A DNA stretch of 64,000 bases from an uncultured Collinsella sp. (GCA_902470815.1 CABRHS010000001.1:62001-126000), one strand, 5' to 3'. Positions 16,650-29,898 are shown, numbered from the stretch's first letter. The notes: generated by a model not told the origin, from the letters alone. Made by a program: numbers and translations.

Positions 16650-16919
16650 CGGCTGGATTTTAAAAGAGTTTCAAAACAACAATATCTGTCTGTCTACCTG
16701 CGGGAATCAACGTTTATCTGTCTCGTCTAGATTGTGCTTTTAGGAGTGTGGCTCGGGGGTACAATGAATTTACATGCACATCCCGCGTGGCATTTCATCC
16801 TGCCGCGCGAGTGCGTGGCAGGCGCGTTGGGTTTTGCCCGCCGCCCCGCCATGCAAGCATACCGGGGGCCGCAGTGACCCCCGGAGCCTTATATACCTAG
16901 TTCGAGAGGAGAGGGGTAT
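16650..16919 (+). promoter_or_regulatory. Leader and promoter region of pyruvate:ferredoxin oxidoreductase
   Basis: A TACAAT box at 16761-16766 is a fair -10 candidate. TATCTGTCT occurs twice (16683-16691 and 16715-16723), 32 bases apart, about three helical turns. The 5' leader holds a CCGGGGG/CCCCCGG stem at about 16862-16884, just before GAGAGGAGAGGGG and the start codon. No regulator is identified. Confidence 0.4.
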
Positions 16920-20465
<3,546 letters not shown>

Positions 20466-20516
20466 GAGCTTCGCAGCGGCCTTGAGTCGTCGCGCCAGAC
20501 AGCTCGCCCTGTGCAG

Positions 20517-20552
20517 GACCCCGAGGAGGATGACCTCCCCGGGGTCTTTTTT
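20517..20552 (+). terminator. Rho-independent terminator of the PFOR gene
   Basis: GACCCCGAGGAGG pairs with CCTCCCCGGGGTC (one bulge), followed by TTTTTT. It lies 51 bases after the stop. Confidence 0.9.
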
Positions 20553-20798
20553 GAGACGAGGGCGCAGGCGCGATGCCCCGTGCGGCTTATGTTGCAAAAG
20601 AGACCGGCGGGCCGACAAAAACGCTTGCAATCCGCTGTCTTTGACCTCACGAGCGCGGTACAGAGCCCTTACATTCCCTCCGTAAAGTACGTATCTGGAT
20701 TATGCCGGACATATGCCGCCAATTCCGGGCGGCGGTTCCGGTGCGCCGCCCAGGCGTGGATGGCGCGCGGCTCATGTAGCTGGTACAGAGGAGAGGGT
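20553..20798 (+). promoter_or_regulatory. Upstream region of the large surface phosphoesterase gene
   Basis: It contains AAAACGCTTGCAA around 20618-20630, whose AAACGCTT core (20619-20626) resembles LacI/CcpA-type operator half-sites. The same core precedes fsa and the transketolase genes. No convincing -35/-10 pair at standard spacing was found. Confidence 0.3.
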
Positions 20799-23700
20799 AT
20801 GTTGGATAGATTTAAGTTCGGCGAGGCTGCGACAGGGAGGTGCGAGAACCGTCTGGTGCGTTCGTTCATCGCGGTGCTGCTGGCCTTCGTCATGGTGCTC
20901 TCGCCGCTCGCCCCGGCGACGCCCGCCATGGCGGCCGGGCTGGGCGATTTCTTCGGCCGATTCTCGGGCGAAAGCGAGAACGCTCTCGCACAGCAGGGGA
21001 AGAAGGACGTCAAGATCGCGGTCGTATCGGATACGCATTACTATCCGCTCAATTACGTGAGCGATTGCGATGACTACAAAGCCTATGTGGGGGGCGACCC
21101 CAAGATGCTGGAGGAGTCCGGCTCGATCATCGACGCCGCCCTCGCCATGGTCAAGGCCGATCGCCCCGACCTGCTGCTCATCTCGGGCGACCTCACCAAG
21201 GACGGAGAGGTCCAGGGCTTGACCGATATCGCGGGCAAGCTCGCCGAGGTGGAGAAGGCCGGTACGCAGGTCTATGTGATCAACGGCAACCACGACATCT
21301 ACAACTCCGATGCCTGCACGTTCGCCAACGGCAAGAAGGAGCAGGTTGAGAGCGCGAGCCCCAAGAAGTTCCGAGAGATCTTCGCCGAGTTCGGCTATGA
21401 CGGCAAAGAGGGGCAGGCCTACTACAAGGACTCCGATGAGGCCCGCAAGGCCAAGGAGGAGTACAACCCCGGCTTCTTCAACATGGACGATGACATCCCG
21501 GGTTGCCTGTCCTACACCGTGGACCTGGGCAACTACATGATCTTGGCCATCGACTCCGGCCAGTACCTGCCGAGCGCCGGCACTGGGCTCGACACCAAGG
21601 AGCACATCACCGCCGGACGTATCGACAAGCACGTGCTCGCCTGGGCCGAGGAGCAGGTCAAGGCCGCCGACGCCGAGGGCAAGACCGTCGTGGGCCTCAT
21701 GCATCACGGACTGATTCCGCACTTCAAGGGCGAGGACAACGTCCTGTCCGAGTACGTGGTGGACAACTGGCGCCACGCCGCCACCACGCTGGCAGACGCG
21801 GGCATGCGCTACATCTTCACCGGTCACATGCACGCCAACGACGTGGCCGAGTTCACCACGCCCAAGGGCAACCACATCACCGATCTGGAGACCGGATCGC
21901 TGTCCGCGTACGGCACGCCCGTGCGCACCGTGAGCATCAAGAAGGGCGACGCCCTTGAGAGCGGCAAGCGCACCCATGAGACCTTCTCAGTGACGAGCAA
22001 GTCCGTCGAAGAGGTCACGCTGCAGTTCGCCAACGGCACCTCGCAGCAAGTGTCGAGCCTCACCGAGTACGCGAGTGAGAAGCTCTACGGCGAGAAGATG
22101 TTCAACAACCTGGCCGGCGGCATGCTGCGGCCCATCCTCCAGGAGATCGGCGGCACCGGTCTGCGCGCATGGCTGCAGCAGAACCTGCCCGACCTGGATA
22201 TCCATCAAATTGTCCTCGATGCGATCGCGGGCGGCCTGGCCGGCGGCATCGACATGGACCTGGGCACCATCGGCCGTGTGCACGTGGATTACCGCAACAA
22301 CGCCATCAACCTCACGCCCAGCGGCATCGCCGGCATCGTGGGCGCGGCCTCCGTGTCCGACCAGCAGGTCGTCTCGATCATCGATGACCTGCTCGACCAG
22401 GTCGAGGCCAAGTACATCGACAAGCCCGATTACCTGCTGGGCGAGGTCGATAAGATCGTGACCCAGGTCTCCGAGTACGGCGTGGCGAGCTTGGACGACG
22501 GGCAGAAGTCCCTGTACGATCTGGTGTTTGTCCTGCTGACCGGCCACTACGCCGGTCACGAGGACGCACCCGCCTGGACCGAGACCGCGCTTGAGGGCAT
22601 CCGCTCCGGCGCGCTCATCCAGAACCTCATCAACACGCTCGTCGACAGCGTCACCACCGAAGGTGGGCTCATCGACACGCTGCTGGGATCGCTCAACATC
22701 AACGTCGAGCTCGCCTTCAGCGGCATGTGGAAGACGGTCATCAACAACGCGACTGACAACGGTAACCTCAAGAGCGTCCTGGGCCTTGCGGGCCTGGACA
22801 ACGCCGGCATCAAGGGGCTCATAAATGGGTTGATCGGCGAGTACATGAGCCCGAGCTTCCTCACCGGCATGGGCGGCATCGTGGGAGACATCTGCGACTC
22901 CATGCTGCATGACACCGACGGCGGCGACCACACCGCCATCGACGGCGGCGCACCCGTGAACGACGACAAGCTCAACGACGCCCAGTCGCCCTTCACCGTC
23001 AGCTTTGACGGCCAGCTCAAGCCGCAGCAGCCGAGTGCCGAGAACGGCCTGCTGCCCACGCAGGTGACCATGACGCTGGGCAAGAACCCGCAGACCGACC
23101 GCTCCGTGCGCTGGTTCACCGGCGCCCAGGTCTCCAACGGCACGGTCCAAGTGTCCGCCACCAGGGACTTCGAGAACGCCAAGACGTACAAGGCGACCTC
23201 CGAGCAGGTGGTGAAGCCTCGCACCCAGCTGAACCTCGGTCTTGTGACCTCCTACGGCACGCAGCCGGCCATGAAGCATTCCGCCGACATCACCGGCCTG
23301 CGCGAGAACTCGAGCTACTACTACCGCGTGGGCAACGAGGCCCTCGACATCTGGAGCGAGCCTGTCCGCTTTGTGACCGGTGCCGCGGGCGATGACGAGG
23401 ACACCTTCACGTTCCTGAACGTCAACGACTCCCAGGGCATGGTCAAGGGCGATTACGCCACCTACCTGAACACGCTGGCCAAGGCCAACGAGATGTTCCC
23501 CGGCGCCTCCTTCGTGCTGCACGCCGGAGACTTTGTGGATGACGGCGCCAACGAGGATTACTGGACCTGGGCGCTCGACGACCCCGCCAACATCGCGCAG
23601 GGCCTGGCCATGATGCCCGCCGCCGGCAACCACGAGGCGAGAAGCAACGTGCCCGGCATCACCGACGCCAACCCCATCGCCTCGCACTTCAACCTGTCCG

Positions 23701-26700
23701 ATGTGGACGTGCCCGAGCAGGATCAGGCGAGCGGCGTCTACTACTCCTTCACCTACAAGAACGCCACCGTGGTTGTGCTCAACAGCAACGACCTTGAGGG
23801 CAACGCGTTGAGCCAGAAGCAGTACGCCTGGGCGAACGAGGTGCTCTCCGGTGCCGACACCACCTGGAAGATCGTGCTGCTCCATAAGTCGGCCTACTCC
23901 AATGGCCCGCACCACGACGACGCCGACGTGCTGGCCATCCGCCGCCAGCTCGACCAGCTCGCCGCGGACAACAAGGTCGACCTGGTCCTGTCCGGCCACG
24001 ACCACGTGTACAACCGCACGGTGCCGCTGTCGCGTGGCTCCGGGCAGGAGGTCGAGAGCAAGACCGAGTCCTACCAGGGCCGCAACTACGAGGTGCAGCA
24101 GGCTCCCAACGGCACCACCTTTGTGATCGCCGGCACCGCGGGCGTGAAGAACTACGAGCAGTCCGTGGCGCCCGAGGCCCACAGCGCCGTGAGCCTCGAC
24201 CTGGACGTGCCCGTGTTCGCCGGTTTCAAGATCGACGGCGATCGCCTGTACTATGACGCCTACAAGGTCGAGGGCGGCGCGCCCGTGCGCGTCGATACCT
24301 TTGCCATCTCCAGGGACGTGGCCGAGCAGCAGGCATGGGAGAAGGTCGTCGACCTGATCGCCGCGCTGCCCGAGCAGTCCAAGGTGGCCCTGTCCGACGA
24401 GGACGCCATCGTGGCCGCGCGCGAGGCGTTCGACCGGCTGTCCGAGGAGGACCGCGCGTTCGTGTCCAACGTCGACCGCCTGACGGCCGCCGAGAAGACG
24501 CTCGCCGCGCTCAAGGATGTCGCCGGCAAGGAGACCCGTACCGTTACGAGCTATAAGGATCTCAAGGCCGCCGTGGCCGACCCTGCGGTCGGTTCCATCA
24601 TCGTTCAGGGGACCGTTGAGGGTATCGAGCCGTTCATCGGTGCCTGGGATCACGACATCTACGTCGAGCACAATGTCACGCTCAAGGGTGCCGGTAGGCT
24701 TACTTACGTGCAGCTCCACGTCAAGGACGGCGCCACGCTGGTTTTGGAGGACCAGGTTGCGATCGACGATAGCCGTAAATTCGGCTCGTCGTATGGAGCC
24801 CTCAACCCCGTTGAGGTGCACGAGGGCGGCACGCTCATCACGCGTGGCAGCGTGAGCCTGCGCACCGAGTATGGAACCGGCTCCGAGGGCTACTGCGTGA
24901 AGCTCTCCGGACCTCGCGCCACCGCCATCTTGGGTAGCAAGGGTTCGGTGTGGGCCGCCACGGGCGCCGTGTACTCGCCCGCCGAGAACACCTCGATCGT
25001 GGTGGAAGACGGCACCTACTCTGTCAAGAACAACGACCACTTCGTCATCGACACACGCGGCTCGCTCGCCATCGCGGGCGGTACCGTGGGCAACGCCTGG
25101 GTGGGACCGAACGGCTCCTTCCGCATGACGGGCGGCACCCTGGAGCACCAGGGTGGCGACGAGAACGCCAAGCCCTCGCTCGCCCTCGAGTGCGCCGACT
25201 CCTACCTGACCGCCGGTGCCATCGTCCCATTCAATGGTGCGGCGGTTGAGCTGCGCGGCTCATCCAAGCTGCATGTCCTGGCCAAGAAGGCGGGCGACGT
25301 GAAGATCGGCAGCGCCGCCCCGTATATGGGCGCCATCGCCACGAGCAATTACCGCGACGTGGTGGTGGGCTACACCGAGGTCAACGGCTGGAACGATGTC
25401 GACGGCATCTATCGTGCCGAGGGCGCTGGCAACACCTCGTCCGTCGACCGCATCGCCGAGTTGGCAAAGACCGCCGGCAAGGTGGGCACCACCCACGAGG
25501 ACGGCTACATGAAGGCTGCGCTCTCCAACGGCACCAACCCTGTCTTTGGTCGCTACATGCTGCACGGCGAGGGGAAGGACGGCAGCGCCATGGGGCTTAC
25601 GGGCTCCGGTTCCGCCGTGGTGTACGGCCCGGTGCGCGTGATCGAGAACAATCCGGTCACCGCAGTCGAGATCGCGGGCGAGAAGGTCCGCGTGGCCGAC
25701 CTGAGCACGCGCGAATCCGCCGATGTCCAGCTGACGGCGAGCGTGAAGCCCGAGAACGCGTTCGACAACGCAATCACCTGGGAGACCTCCAACAAGGATG
25801 CCTCCAAGGTCGCCCCTTACGGCCTGGTGACCATGACCAAGCCCGGCGCCACCACGGTGACCGCAAAGGTTGCCTCCAACAATGATCTGACCGACTCCGC
25901 CATCGTGCTGGGCGTGAAGCCCGCAATCGAGGGCCCGGATGCGATTGAGCAGGGCGGCGTGCTGAACACGGTATTCAAGGCTGAGGACGGCATGGGCAAG
26001 CTCGACGAGCAGTACCAGGGCCTGACCAAGTTCACCTGGAGCACGAGCAACGAGGAGATCGCGGCCATCAACCCCGAGACGGGCGAGCTGACCGAGGTCA
26101 AGCAGGCAGGCAACGTGGATATCATCGCCACGCTGTGGGTCAAGAGCGCGGGTAAGGATTCGGGCGACTGGGCCCAGACCGGCATCGCCGCCCGCAAGAC
26201 CGTCGTGATCAAGGGCGAGCCCACGGCTCCGTCCGTCGACGCGGTGAGCGCACTGCTCGATGTCAAAGTGTCCGACACCATGAAGATGGGTGAGGGCGCC
26301 GCGCATGAGGCCAAGACCTTTGAGAACCTGATCGAGAACACCGAGGGCGCGAACGACTCCTATGAGATCGGCGAGATCGAGCGCGTCGAGATTCCGGCGC
26401 GTGGCCTGAGCTCCGTCGCGGAGTTCCTCGGCCTGACCGAGCCCACCCGCGTGTGGCGGGCGGACGTGACCGTGCATGCGGCCCCGTACGTGGCCGCTTA
26501 CGATGCGGACGCCAAGTTCGACGAGGGCGCGCACAGGCTCGCCGAGGACCAGGCCGCCACGGCCAAGGTTACGCTCGAGTGGGATGACGAGGCGGGCTCC
26601 TGGAAGCTCGCCGAGGCTGGCGAGAGCCCCATCGAGTTCAAGGTCACCTGCGCCAAGACGGTGACGTTCGACGCGAAGGGCGGCACGCTCGAGGGTGACG

Positions 26701-28520
26701 CCAGGCAGACCGTCGCATATGGCCAGCAGGTCACCCTGCCCAACGCCACCCTGGCCGAGCACGTCCTGCGCGGTTGGAACGACGTCGAGGGCACCATGCA
26801 CAAGGCCGGTGAGAAGCTTGAGGTCAAGGGCGATATGGCCCTGACCGCCCTGTGGGAGACCGAGGCAACGCCGGTCACCGCCACCGTCACCTTCGACGCC
26901 GGTGAGGGCCAGCTGCCGATCGGCACCCCCGAGACCCAGCAGGTCACCCTGGGCGGCACCATCGCGGTGCTGCCTGAGCCCACGCGCGATGGATTTGAGT
27001 TCAAGGGCTGGTTCAACGGCGACCGGCAGTTCGAGGCCGGCAAGACCAAGGTCGAGGGCCCGCTCACGCTGACAGCCAAGTGGGAGCCCGTCTCCATCCA
27101 GATCGCCTTTGACGCTCAGGGCGGCACGTTCGCCAACCAGGGCGAGCAGACCCGCCAGGCGGCCTTTGGCTCCAAGCTGGGCGAGCTGCCGCAGGTCAGC
27201 CGTGAGGGCTTCACCTTTCTCGGCTGGTTCGACGCCAAGACCGACGGCGCCGAGGTCACGGCGGACACGGTGGTCGATTTCACCGCGCCCAAGACGTTCT
27301 ACGCCCACTGGGAGGCCAAGCCCGCGCCCGACATGAGCATCACCGTCACGTTCAACGCCGGTGAGGGCCACTTTGGCGAGGACAAGGCCGCACATACCGC
27401 GCAGCGGACGTTCACCAAGCCCGCGACCCTGCACACCTCCGACGTGCCCGCGGTCTCCCGTGACGGCTACACGCTGGAGGGCTGGTACGCCTCTGCGGGC
27501 TTCGAGGAGGGCACCCGCGTGGTGTTCGCCGATGAGCTCGAGGACCAGGGCGCGCCCGGCGCAACTGTGACCATCCTCAATGGGGACGTCGAGCTGCATG
27601 CGCACTGGCTACGCAACAGTGGGGAGCTGGTGAGCGGCCCCACCGCCGAGAAGCCGCAGGTCTTCTCCTATGACGGATCGCCTCACGGCGCGGAGCTGAC
27701 CTTTGCCTCCGAGTTTCCCGTGGACCAGCGCGGCAATGTCCGCGTCGAGTACCGCGTGTCTGCCGGCAAGGGGGACTGGGCGGCCGATGAGCCGTTAGCC
27801 GCGGGAGCCTATGACGTGCGCCTGAGCTTTGAGGGCGCGGGCGACCTGGCCGCCTTTGAGACCGAGCACCTGCGCGCCCTCGTGATCGAAAAGGCCAGGC
27901 TCGCCGGTGAGCCCGAGCTCGAGAGCACTGAGGTCGAGCGCGGCACCAAGCTCGCCGATATCGAGCTCACGGGCGCTGCGACCATGGTCGGCGGCGCGCC
28001 GGTCAAGGGTGCCTGGTCTTGGGTCGACGCCCAGGGTTCAGTTGAGCGGGACGGCGAGTTCACCGCGGTCTTCGTGCCCGAGGACCTGGACAACATCGAG
28101 TCCCTGTACGTGAAGATCGCGCTGACGGTCAAGGCCGACCCGAACCCGCCGGTCGACCCCGACAAGCCGGTTCCCCCGGCACCCAAACCCGATCCAACTC
28201 CGGATCCGGATGAGGGCGGCAACCAGGGCGGTGGCAACTCCGGCAACACCGGCAACGGCGGCTCCGATAACGGCACCATTGGCGGCGGTGTCACCGGTGG
28301 CGGAGACAACGGGGTCGGATCCAATAATGGCTCCGGCGGCCCTGTCGACTCCGGCCGGCCCCAGGGAGGTGCGGTGGCCAGCCAGCAGGGCGACAAACTC
28401 GTGCAGGCGGGCGACGCGCTCTCCCCGGTGATCACGGTCCTCGCCGTGATCGCAGGCGCGGCCCTCATAACGGCTGGCGTCGTGCTCGTCCGCCGAAAGA
28501 AAGACGACGAGCTCAGGTAA
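20799..28520 (+). CDS. Giant secreted surface protein with two calcineurin-like phosphoesterase domains, Ig-like and InlB-type repeats
   Basis: A 2573-residue secreted protein; I chose ATG 20799 for its GAGAGGGT ribosome site and the signal peptide that follows (about residues 1-46, ending in AMAA). The first metallophosphoesterase (about 70-360) shows SDTH, GDLTKDGE, GNHD, MHHG and GHMH. A linker with a PAP-type N-terminal sandwich (about 750-860) precedes a second one (about 868-1070: LNVNDSQG, HAGDFVDDG, GNHEAR, SGHDHVYNRT). Then come a beta-helix-like stretch (about 1250-1610), Ig-like (Big) domains, four InlB-type repeats (about 1950-2270; VTFDAGEG...FKGWF...AKWE pattern) and a Pro/Gly/Asn-rich linker. 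A C-terminal helix ends RRKKDDELR, with LVQAGD as a possible variant sorting motif. Substrate unknown. Confidence 0.9.
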   Translation: MLDRFKFGEAATGRCENRLVRSFIAVLLAFVMVLSPLAPATPAMAAGLGDFFGRFSGESENALAQQGKKDVKIAVVSDTHYYPLNYVSDCDDYKAYVGGDPKMLEESGSIIDAALAMVKADRPDLLLISGDLTKDGEVQGLTDIAGKLAEVEKAGTQVYVINGNHDIYNSDACTFANGKKEQVESASPKKFREIFAEFGYDGKEGQAYYKDSDEARKAKEEYNPGFFNMDDDIPGCLSYTVDLGNYMILAIDSGQYLPSAGTGLDTKEHITAGRIDKHVLAWAEEQVKAADAEGKTVVGLMHHGLIPHFKGEDNVLSEYVVDNWRHAATTLADAGMRYIFTGHMHANDVAEFTTPKGNHITDLETGSLSAYGTPVRTVSIKKGDALESGKRTHETFSVTSKSVEEVTLQFANGTSQQVSSLTEYASEKLYGEKMFNNLAGGMLRPILQEIGGTGLRAWLQQNLPDLDIHQIVLDAIAGGLAGGIDMDLGTIGRVHVDYRNNAINLTPSGIAGIVGAASVSDQQVVSIIDDLLDQVEAKYIDKPDYLLGEVDKIVTQVSEYGVASLDDGQKSLYDLVFVLLTGHYAGHEDAPAWTETALEGIRSGALIQNLINTLVDSVTTEGGLIDTLLGSLNINVELAFSGMWKTVINNATDNGNLKSVLGLAGLDNAGIKGLINGLIGEYMSPSFLTGMGGIVGDICDSMLHDTDGGDHTAIDGGAPVNDDKLNDAQSPFTVSFDGQLKPQQPSAENGLLPTQVTMTLGKNPQTDRSVRWFTGAQVSNGTVQVSATRDFENAKTYKATSEQVVKPRTQLNLGLVTSYGTQPAMKHSADITGLRENSSYYYRVGNEALDIWSEPVRFVTGAAGDDEDTFTFLNVNDSQGMVKGDYATYLNTLAKANEMFPGASFVLHAGDFVDDGANEDYWTWALDDPANIAQGLAMMPAAGNHEARSNVPGITDANPIASHFNLSDVDVPEQDQASGVYYSFTYKNATVVVLNSNDLEGNALSQKQYAWANEVLSGADTTWKIVLLHKSAYSNGPHHDDADVLAIRRQLDQLAADNKVDLVLSGHDHVYNRTVPLSRGSGQEVESKTESYQGRNYEVQQAPNGTTFVIAGTAGVKNYEQSVAPEAHSAVSLDLDVPVFAGFKIDGDRLYYDAYKVEGGAPVRVDTFAISRDVAEQQAWEKVVDLIAALPEQSKVALSDEDAIVAAREAFDRLSEEDRAFVSNVDRLTAAEKTLAALKDVAGKETRTVTSYKDLKAAVADPAVGSIIVQGTVEGIEPFIGAWDHDIYVEHNVTLKGAGRLTYVQLHVKDGATLVLEDQVAIDDSRKFGSSYGALNPVEVHEGGTLITRGSVSLRTEYGTGSEGYCVKLSGPRATAILGSKGSVWAATGAVYSPAENTSIVVEDGTYSVKNNDHFVIDTRGSLAIAGGTVGNAWVGPNGSFRMTGGTLEHQGGDENAKPSLALECADSYLTAGAIVPFNGAAVELRGSSKLHVLAKKAGDVKIGSAAPYMGAIATSNYRDVVVGYTEVNGWNDVDGIYRAEGAGNTSSVDRIAELAKTAGKVGTTHEDGYMKAALSNGTNPVFGRYMLHGEGKDGSAMGLTGSGSAVVYGPVRVIENNPVTAVEIAGEKVRVADLSTRESADVQLTASVKPENAFDNAITWETSNKDASKVAPYGLVTMTKPGATTVTAKVASNNDLTDSAIVLGVKPAIEGPDAIEQGGVLNTVFKAEDGMGKLDEQYQGLTKFTWSTSNEEIAAINPETGELTEVKQAGNVDIIATLWVKSAGKDSGDWAQTGIAARKTVVIKGEPTAPSVDAVSALLDVKVSDTMKMGEGAAHEAKTFENLIENTEGANDSYEIGEIERVEIPARGLSSVAEFLGLTEPTRVWRADVTVHAAPYVAAYDADAKFDEGAHRLAEDQAATAKVTLEWDDEAGSWKLAEAGESPIEFKVTCAKTVTFDAKGGTLEGDARQTVAYGQQVTLPNATLAEHVLRGWNDVEGTMHKAGEKLEVKGDMALTALWETEATPVTATVTFDAGEGQLPIGTPETQQVTLGGTIAVLPEPTRDGFEFKGWFNGDRQFEAGKTKVEGPLTLTAKWEPVSIQIAFDAQGGTFANQGEQTRQAAFGSKLGELPQVSREGFTFLGWFDAKTDGAEVTADTVVDFTAPKTFYAHWEAKPAPDMSITVTFNAGEGHFGEDKAAHTAQRTFTKPATLHTSDVPAVSRDGYTLEGWYASAGFEEGTRVVFADELEDQGAPGATVTILNGDVELHAHWLRNSGELVSGPTAEKPQVFSYDGSPHGAELTFASEFPVDQRGNVRVEYRVSAGKGDWAADEPLAAGAYDVRLSFEGAGDLAAFETEHLRALVIEKARLAGEPELESTEVERGTKLADIELTGAATMVGGAPVKGAWSWVDAQGSVERDGEFTAVFVPEDLDNIESLYVKIALTVKADPNPPVDPDKPVPPAPKPDPTPDPDEGGNQGGGNSGNTGNGGSDNGTIGGGVTGGGDNGVGSNNGSGGPVDSGRPQGGAVASQQGDKLVQAGDALSPVITVLAVIAGAALITAGVVLVRRKKDDELR

Positions 28521-28553
28521 GCCGTCAAGGTGAGCGCGTCAAGGTGACGAGCG

Positions 28554-28592
28554 AGCGCCGGCCTCATGCAGTGCGCGGGGCCGGCGCTTTCT
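28554..28592 (+). terminator. Terminator of the surface phosphoesterase gene
   Basis: AGCGCCGGCC (28554-28563) pairs with GGCCGGCGCT (28579-28588), followed by TTTCT. It could also serve the convergent regulator gene in part. Confidence 0.75.
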
Positions 28593-28667
28593 ATATGCGC
28601 AGGGACGTTGGGCGATGCCGCGTCACTTGATGCCGCATCGCGCGATGTCGCATCGGCGCCTCGCGAC

Positions 28668-29633
28668 TCAGCTCTGCCAGAACTTTACGATGAGGTCCTC
28701 GCGCGAGGAGGCGCCGGTCTTCACCGTCAGGTTGTGCACGTGAGATTTGATGGTGCCAACGGCGAGGACCAGATCGGAGGCGATCTCTTGATTGGTCTTC
28801 TTCATGACCACCAAGCGCAGTACTTCGGCCTCGCGTTCGGAAAGACCATGCTCCCTGCGGTAATGTGGCATGATGTCGTCGATGTGGCGCTCCAGGTCGC
28901 TGACGTTTTCGGTGCTGGGCGCCTCCTGGATCCTGATCGAGAGCACGTGGTAAATCGTGACCATCAACACGACAGCTGCCACGATGAGCAGGATGTTCTC
29001 GGTAAAGTTGCGTTCAGACAGGTAGAGCGGCAGCCATTCGATGGCATCGCTGGGCGGTGAGAGCAGGATCACCCAGGTGTCTTCTGCCACGATGAGCAGC
29101 AGCAGGGCGAACGCCGCGATCACCGGCTTCTTGAGCCGGGCCAAGCGCGCCCGCATGTCCGTATCCGCCTGGTTGCGGTAGCACCACACGCCGTATGCGA
29201 GGGTGGCGAGCGAGAACACCTGGCGCAAGGTGTAGTAGAGCCATTGCCTCATCGGCCCTTCGGGCACTACGGTGAGCACGAAGATGTTGCCCGCGATAAA
29301 GGCGACCATCGGTCCGAAGAACAGGCCCCTGGAATGCTTGTCGAGCGCATCGAGGATGATGAGCCACACGAACGCGTGCAGAACCACGGTGACGATCGTG
29401 CGCGCGAGCGGCATGGGGACGGCGTAGTAGTCCTCCATGGGGAAGGGCTGGTTCTGCGAGATGTACTCGAAGAAGAAGATCTCGGTGATCTCGATGGTGT
29501 AGCAGATGTAGGCGCCGCAGCTATAGAGGAACAGCCTTCTGCGCGTCGAGGCCCATGCGGCGAACGCGAGCACCGCCGTCATGACGCAGATGATGAGCAT
29601 CGCGATGGTGTAGAAGAAAAACAAGGTGTTCAT
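28668..29633 (-). CDS. aguR: Membrane-anchored LuxR-family regulator, AguR-like
   Basis: A 321-residue one-component regulator with about seven or eight membrane helices (residues 1-235) and a C-terminal LuxR/GerE helix-turn-helix (HGLSEREAEVLRLVVMKKTNQEIASDLVLAVGTIKSHVHNL cut here to its key motifs LSEREAEVL and VGTIKSHV). It starts at the ATG at 29633, which has GGAGAGG five bases upstream; the longer frame from 29717 lacks one. In Lactococcus and Enterococcus a transmembrane LuxR protein, AguR, senses agmatine and activates aguBDAC. This gene is divergent from ptcA-aguD-aguA, so the same role is likely but inferred. Similar membrane LuxR proteins are abundant in Coriobacteriia. Confidence 0.85.
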   Translation of the reverse strand: MNTLFFFYTIAMLIICVMTAVLAFAAWASTRRRLFLYSCGAYICYTIEITEIFFFEYISQNQPFPMEDYYAVPMPLARTIVTVVLHAFVWLIILDALDKHSRGLFFGPMVAFIAGNIFVLTVVPEGPMRQWLYYTLRQVFSLATLAYGVWCYRNQADTDMRARLARLKKPVIAAFALLLLIVAEDTWVILLSPPSDAIEWLPLYLSERNFTENILLIVAAVVLMVTIYHVLSIRIQEAPSTENVSDLERHIDDIMPHYRREHGLSEREAEVLRLVVMKKTNQEIASDLVLAVGTIKSHVHNLTVKTGASSREDLIVKFWQS

Positions 29634-29693
29634 TGCGGCCTCTCCAGAACTGCCGGACAGCCCCCATGGTACCCAAAGGCGTCCAGGCGCATG

Positions 29694-29732
29694 AACCTGG
29701 ATAAACCTGCACGTCAACTACCTGCGGTTTAT
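29694..29732. promoter_or_regulatory. Candidate operator A for the AguR-like regulator
   Basis: AACCTGGATAAAC (29694-29706) contains ATAAACC (29701-29707), which is inverted as GGTTTAT at 29726-29732. The 13-mer recurs at 30001-30013 with one purine change. Site A lies 61 bases upstream of the aguR start. Confidence 0.45.
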
Positions 29733-29769
29733 TGGGGTTTAAACTCCTGCGCGGCAAAAATGCGCCTGT

Positions 29770-29898
29770 GAGCGGCTCGCGGTGCCCCTGAGGATGGGCG
29801 CGGTGGCCGGGTGGTCGGGTCGCGGAGCGCGCGTGCCTTGGGCGCCTCATGCCGCTCGCCGGGCCGTTCGCCGATTCGGCGAGCGGCCCCCTTTTTTT
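29770..29898 (+). ncRNA. Candidate structured leader or small RNA ending in a strong terminator
   Basis: GGGCCGTTCGCC (29861-29872) pairs with GGCGAGCGGCCC (29878-29889, one G-U), followed by seven T: a textbook terminator. Upstream, GCCGCTCGCC (29851-29860) can pair perfectly with part of the same 3' arm (29878-29887), and GAGCGGC (29770-29776) can pair with GCCGCTC (29851-29857). These pairings exclude one another, as in attenuators. The terminator is 230 bases before ptcA and does not follow any gene, so it must end a short transcript or gate a long leader. No known RNA family was recognised. Confidence 0.45.

Noticed and set aside
21987..25148. 1053-codon open frame antisense to the surface phosphoesterase
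   Set aside because: Same shadow effect in a GC-rich gene; the sequence is Val/Gly/His/Asp biased and matches no protein family, whereas the plus frame has signal peptide and phosphoesterase motifs.
29770..29898. Guanidine riboswitch controlling the agmatine operon
   Set aside because: Tempting by pathway, but the conserved ACGR or ykkC core sequences are not visible; kept only as an unclassified structured element.
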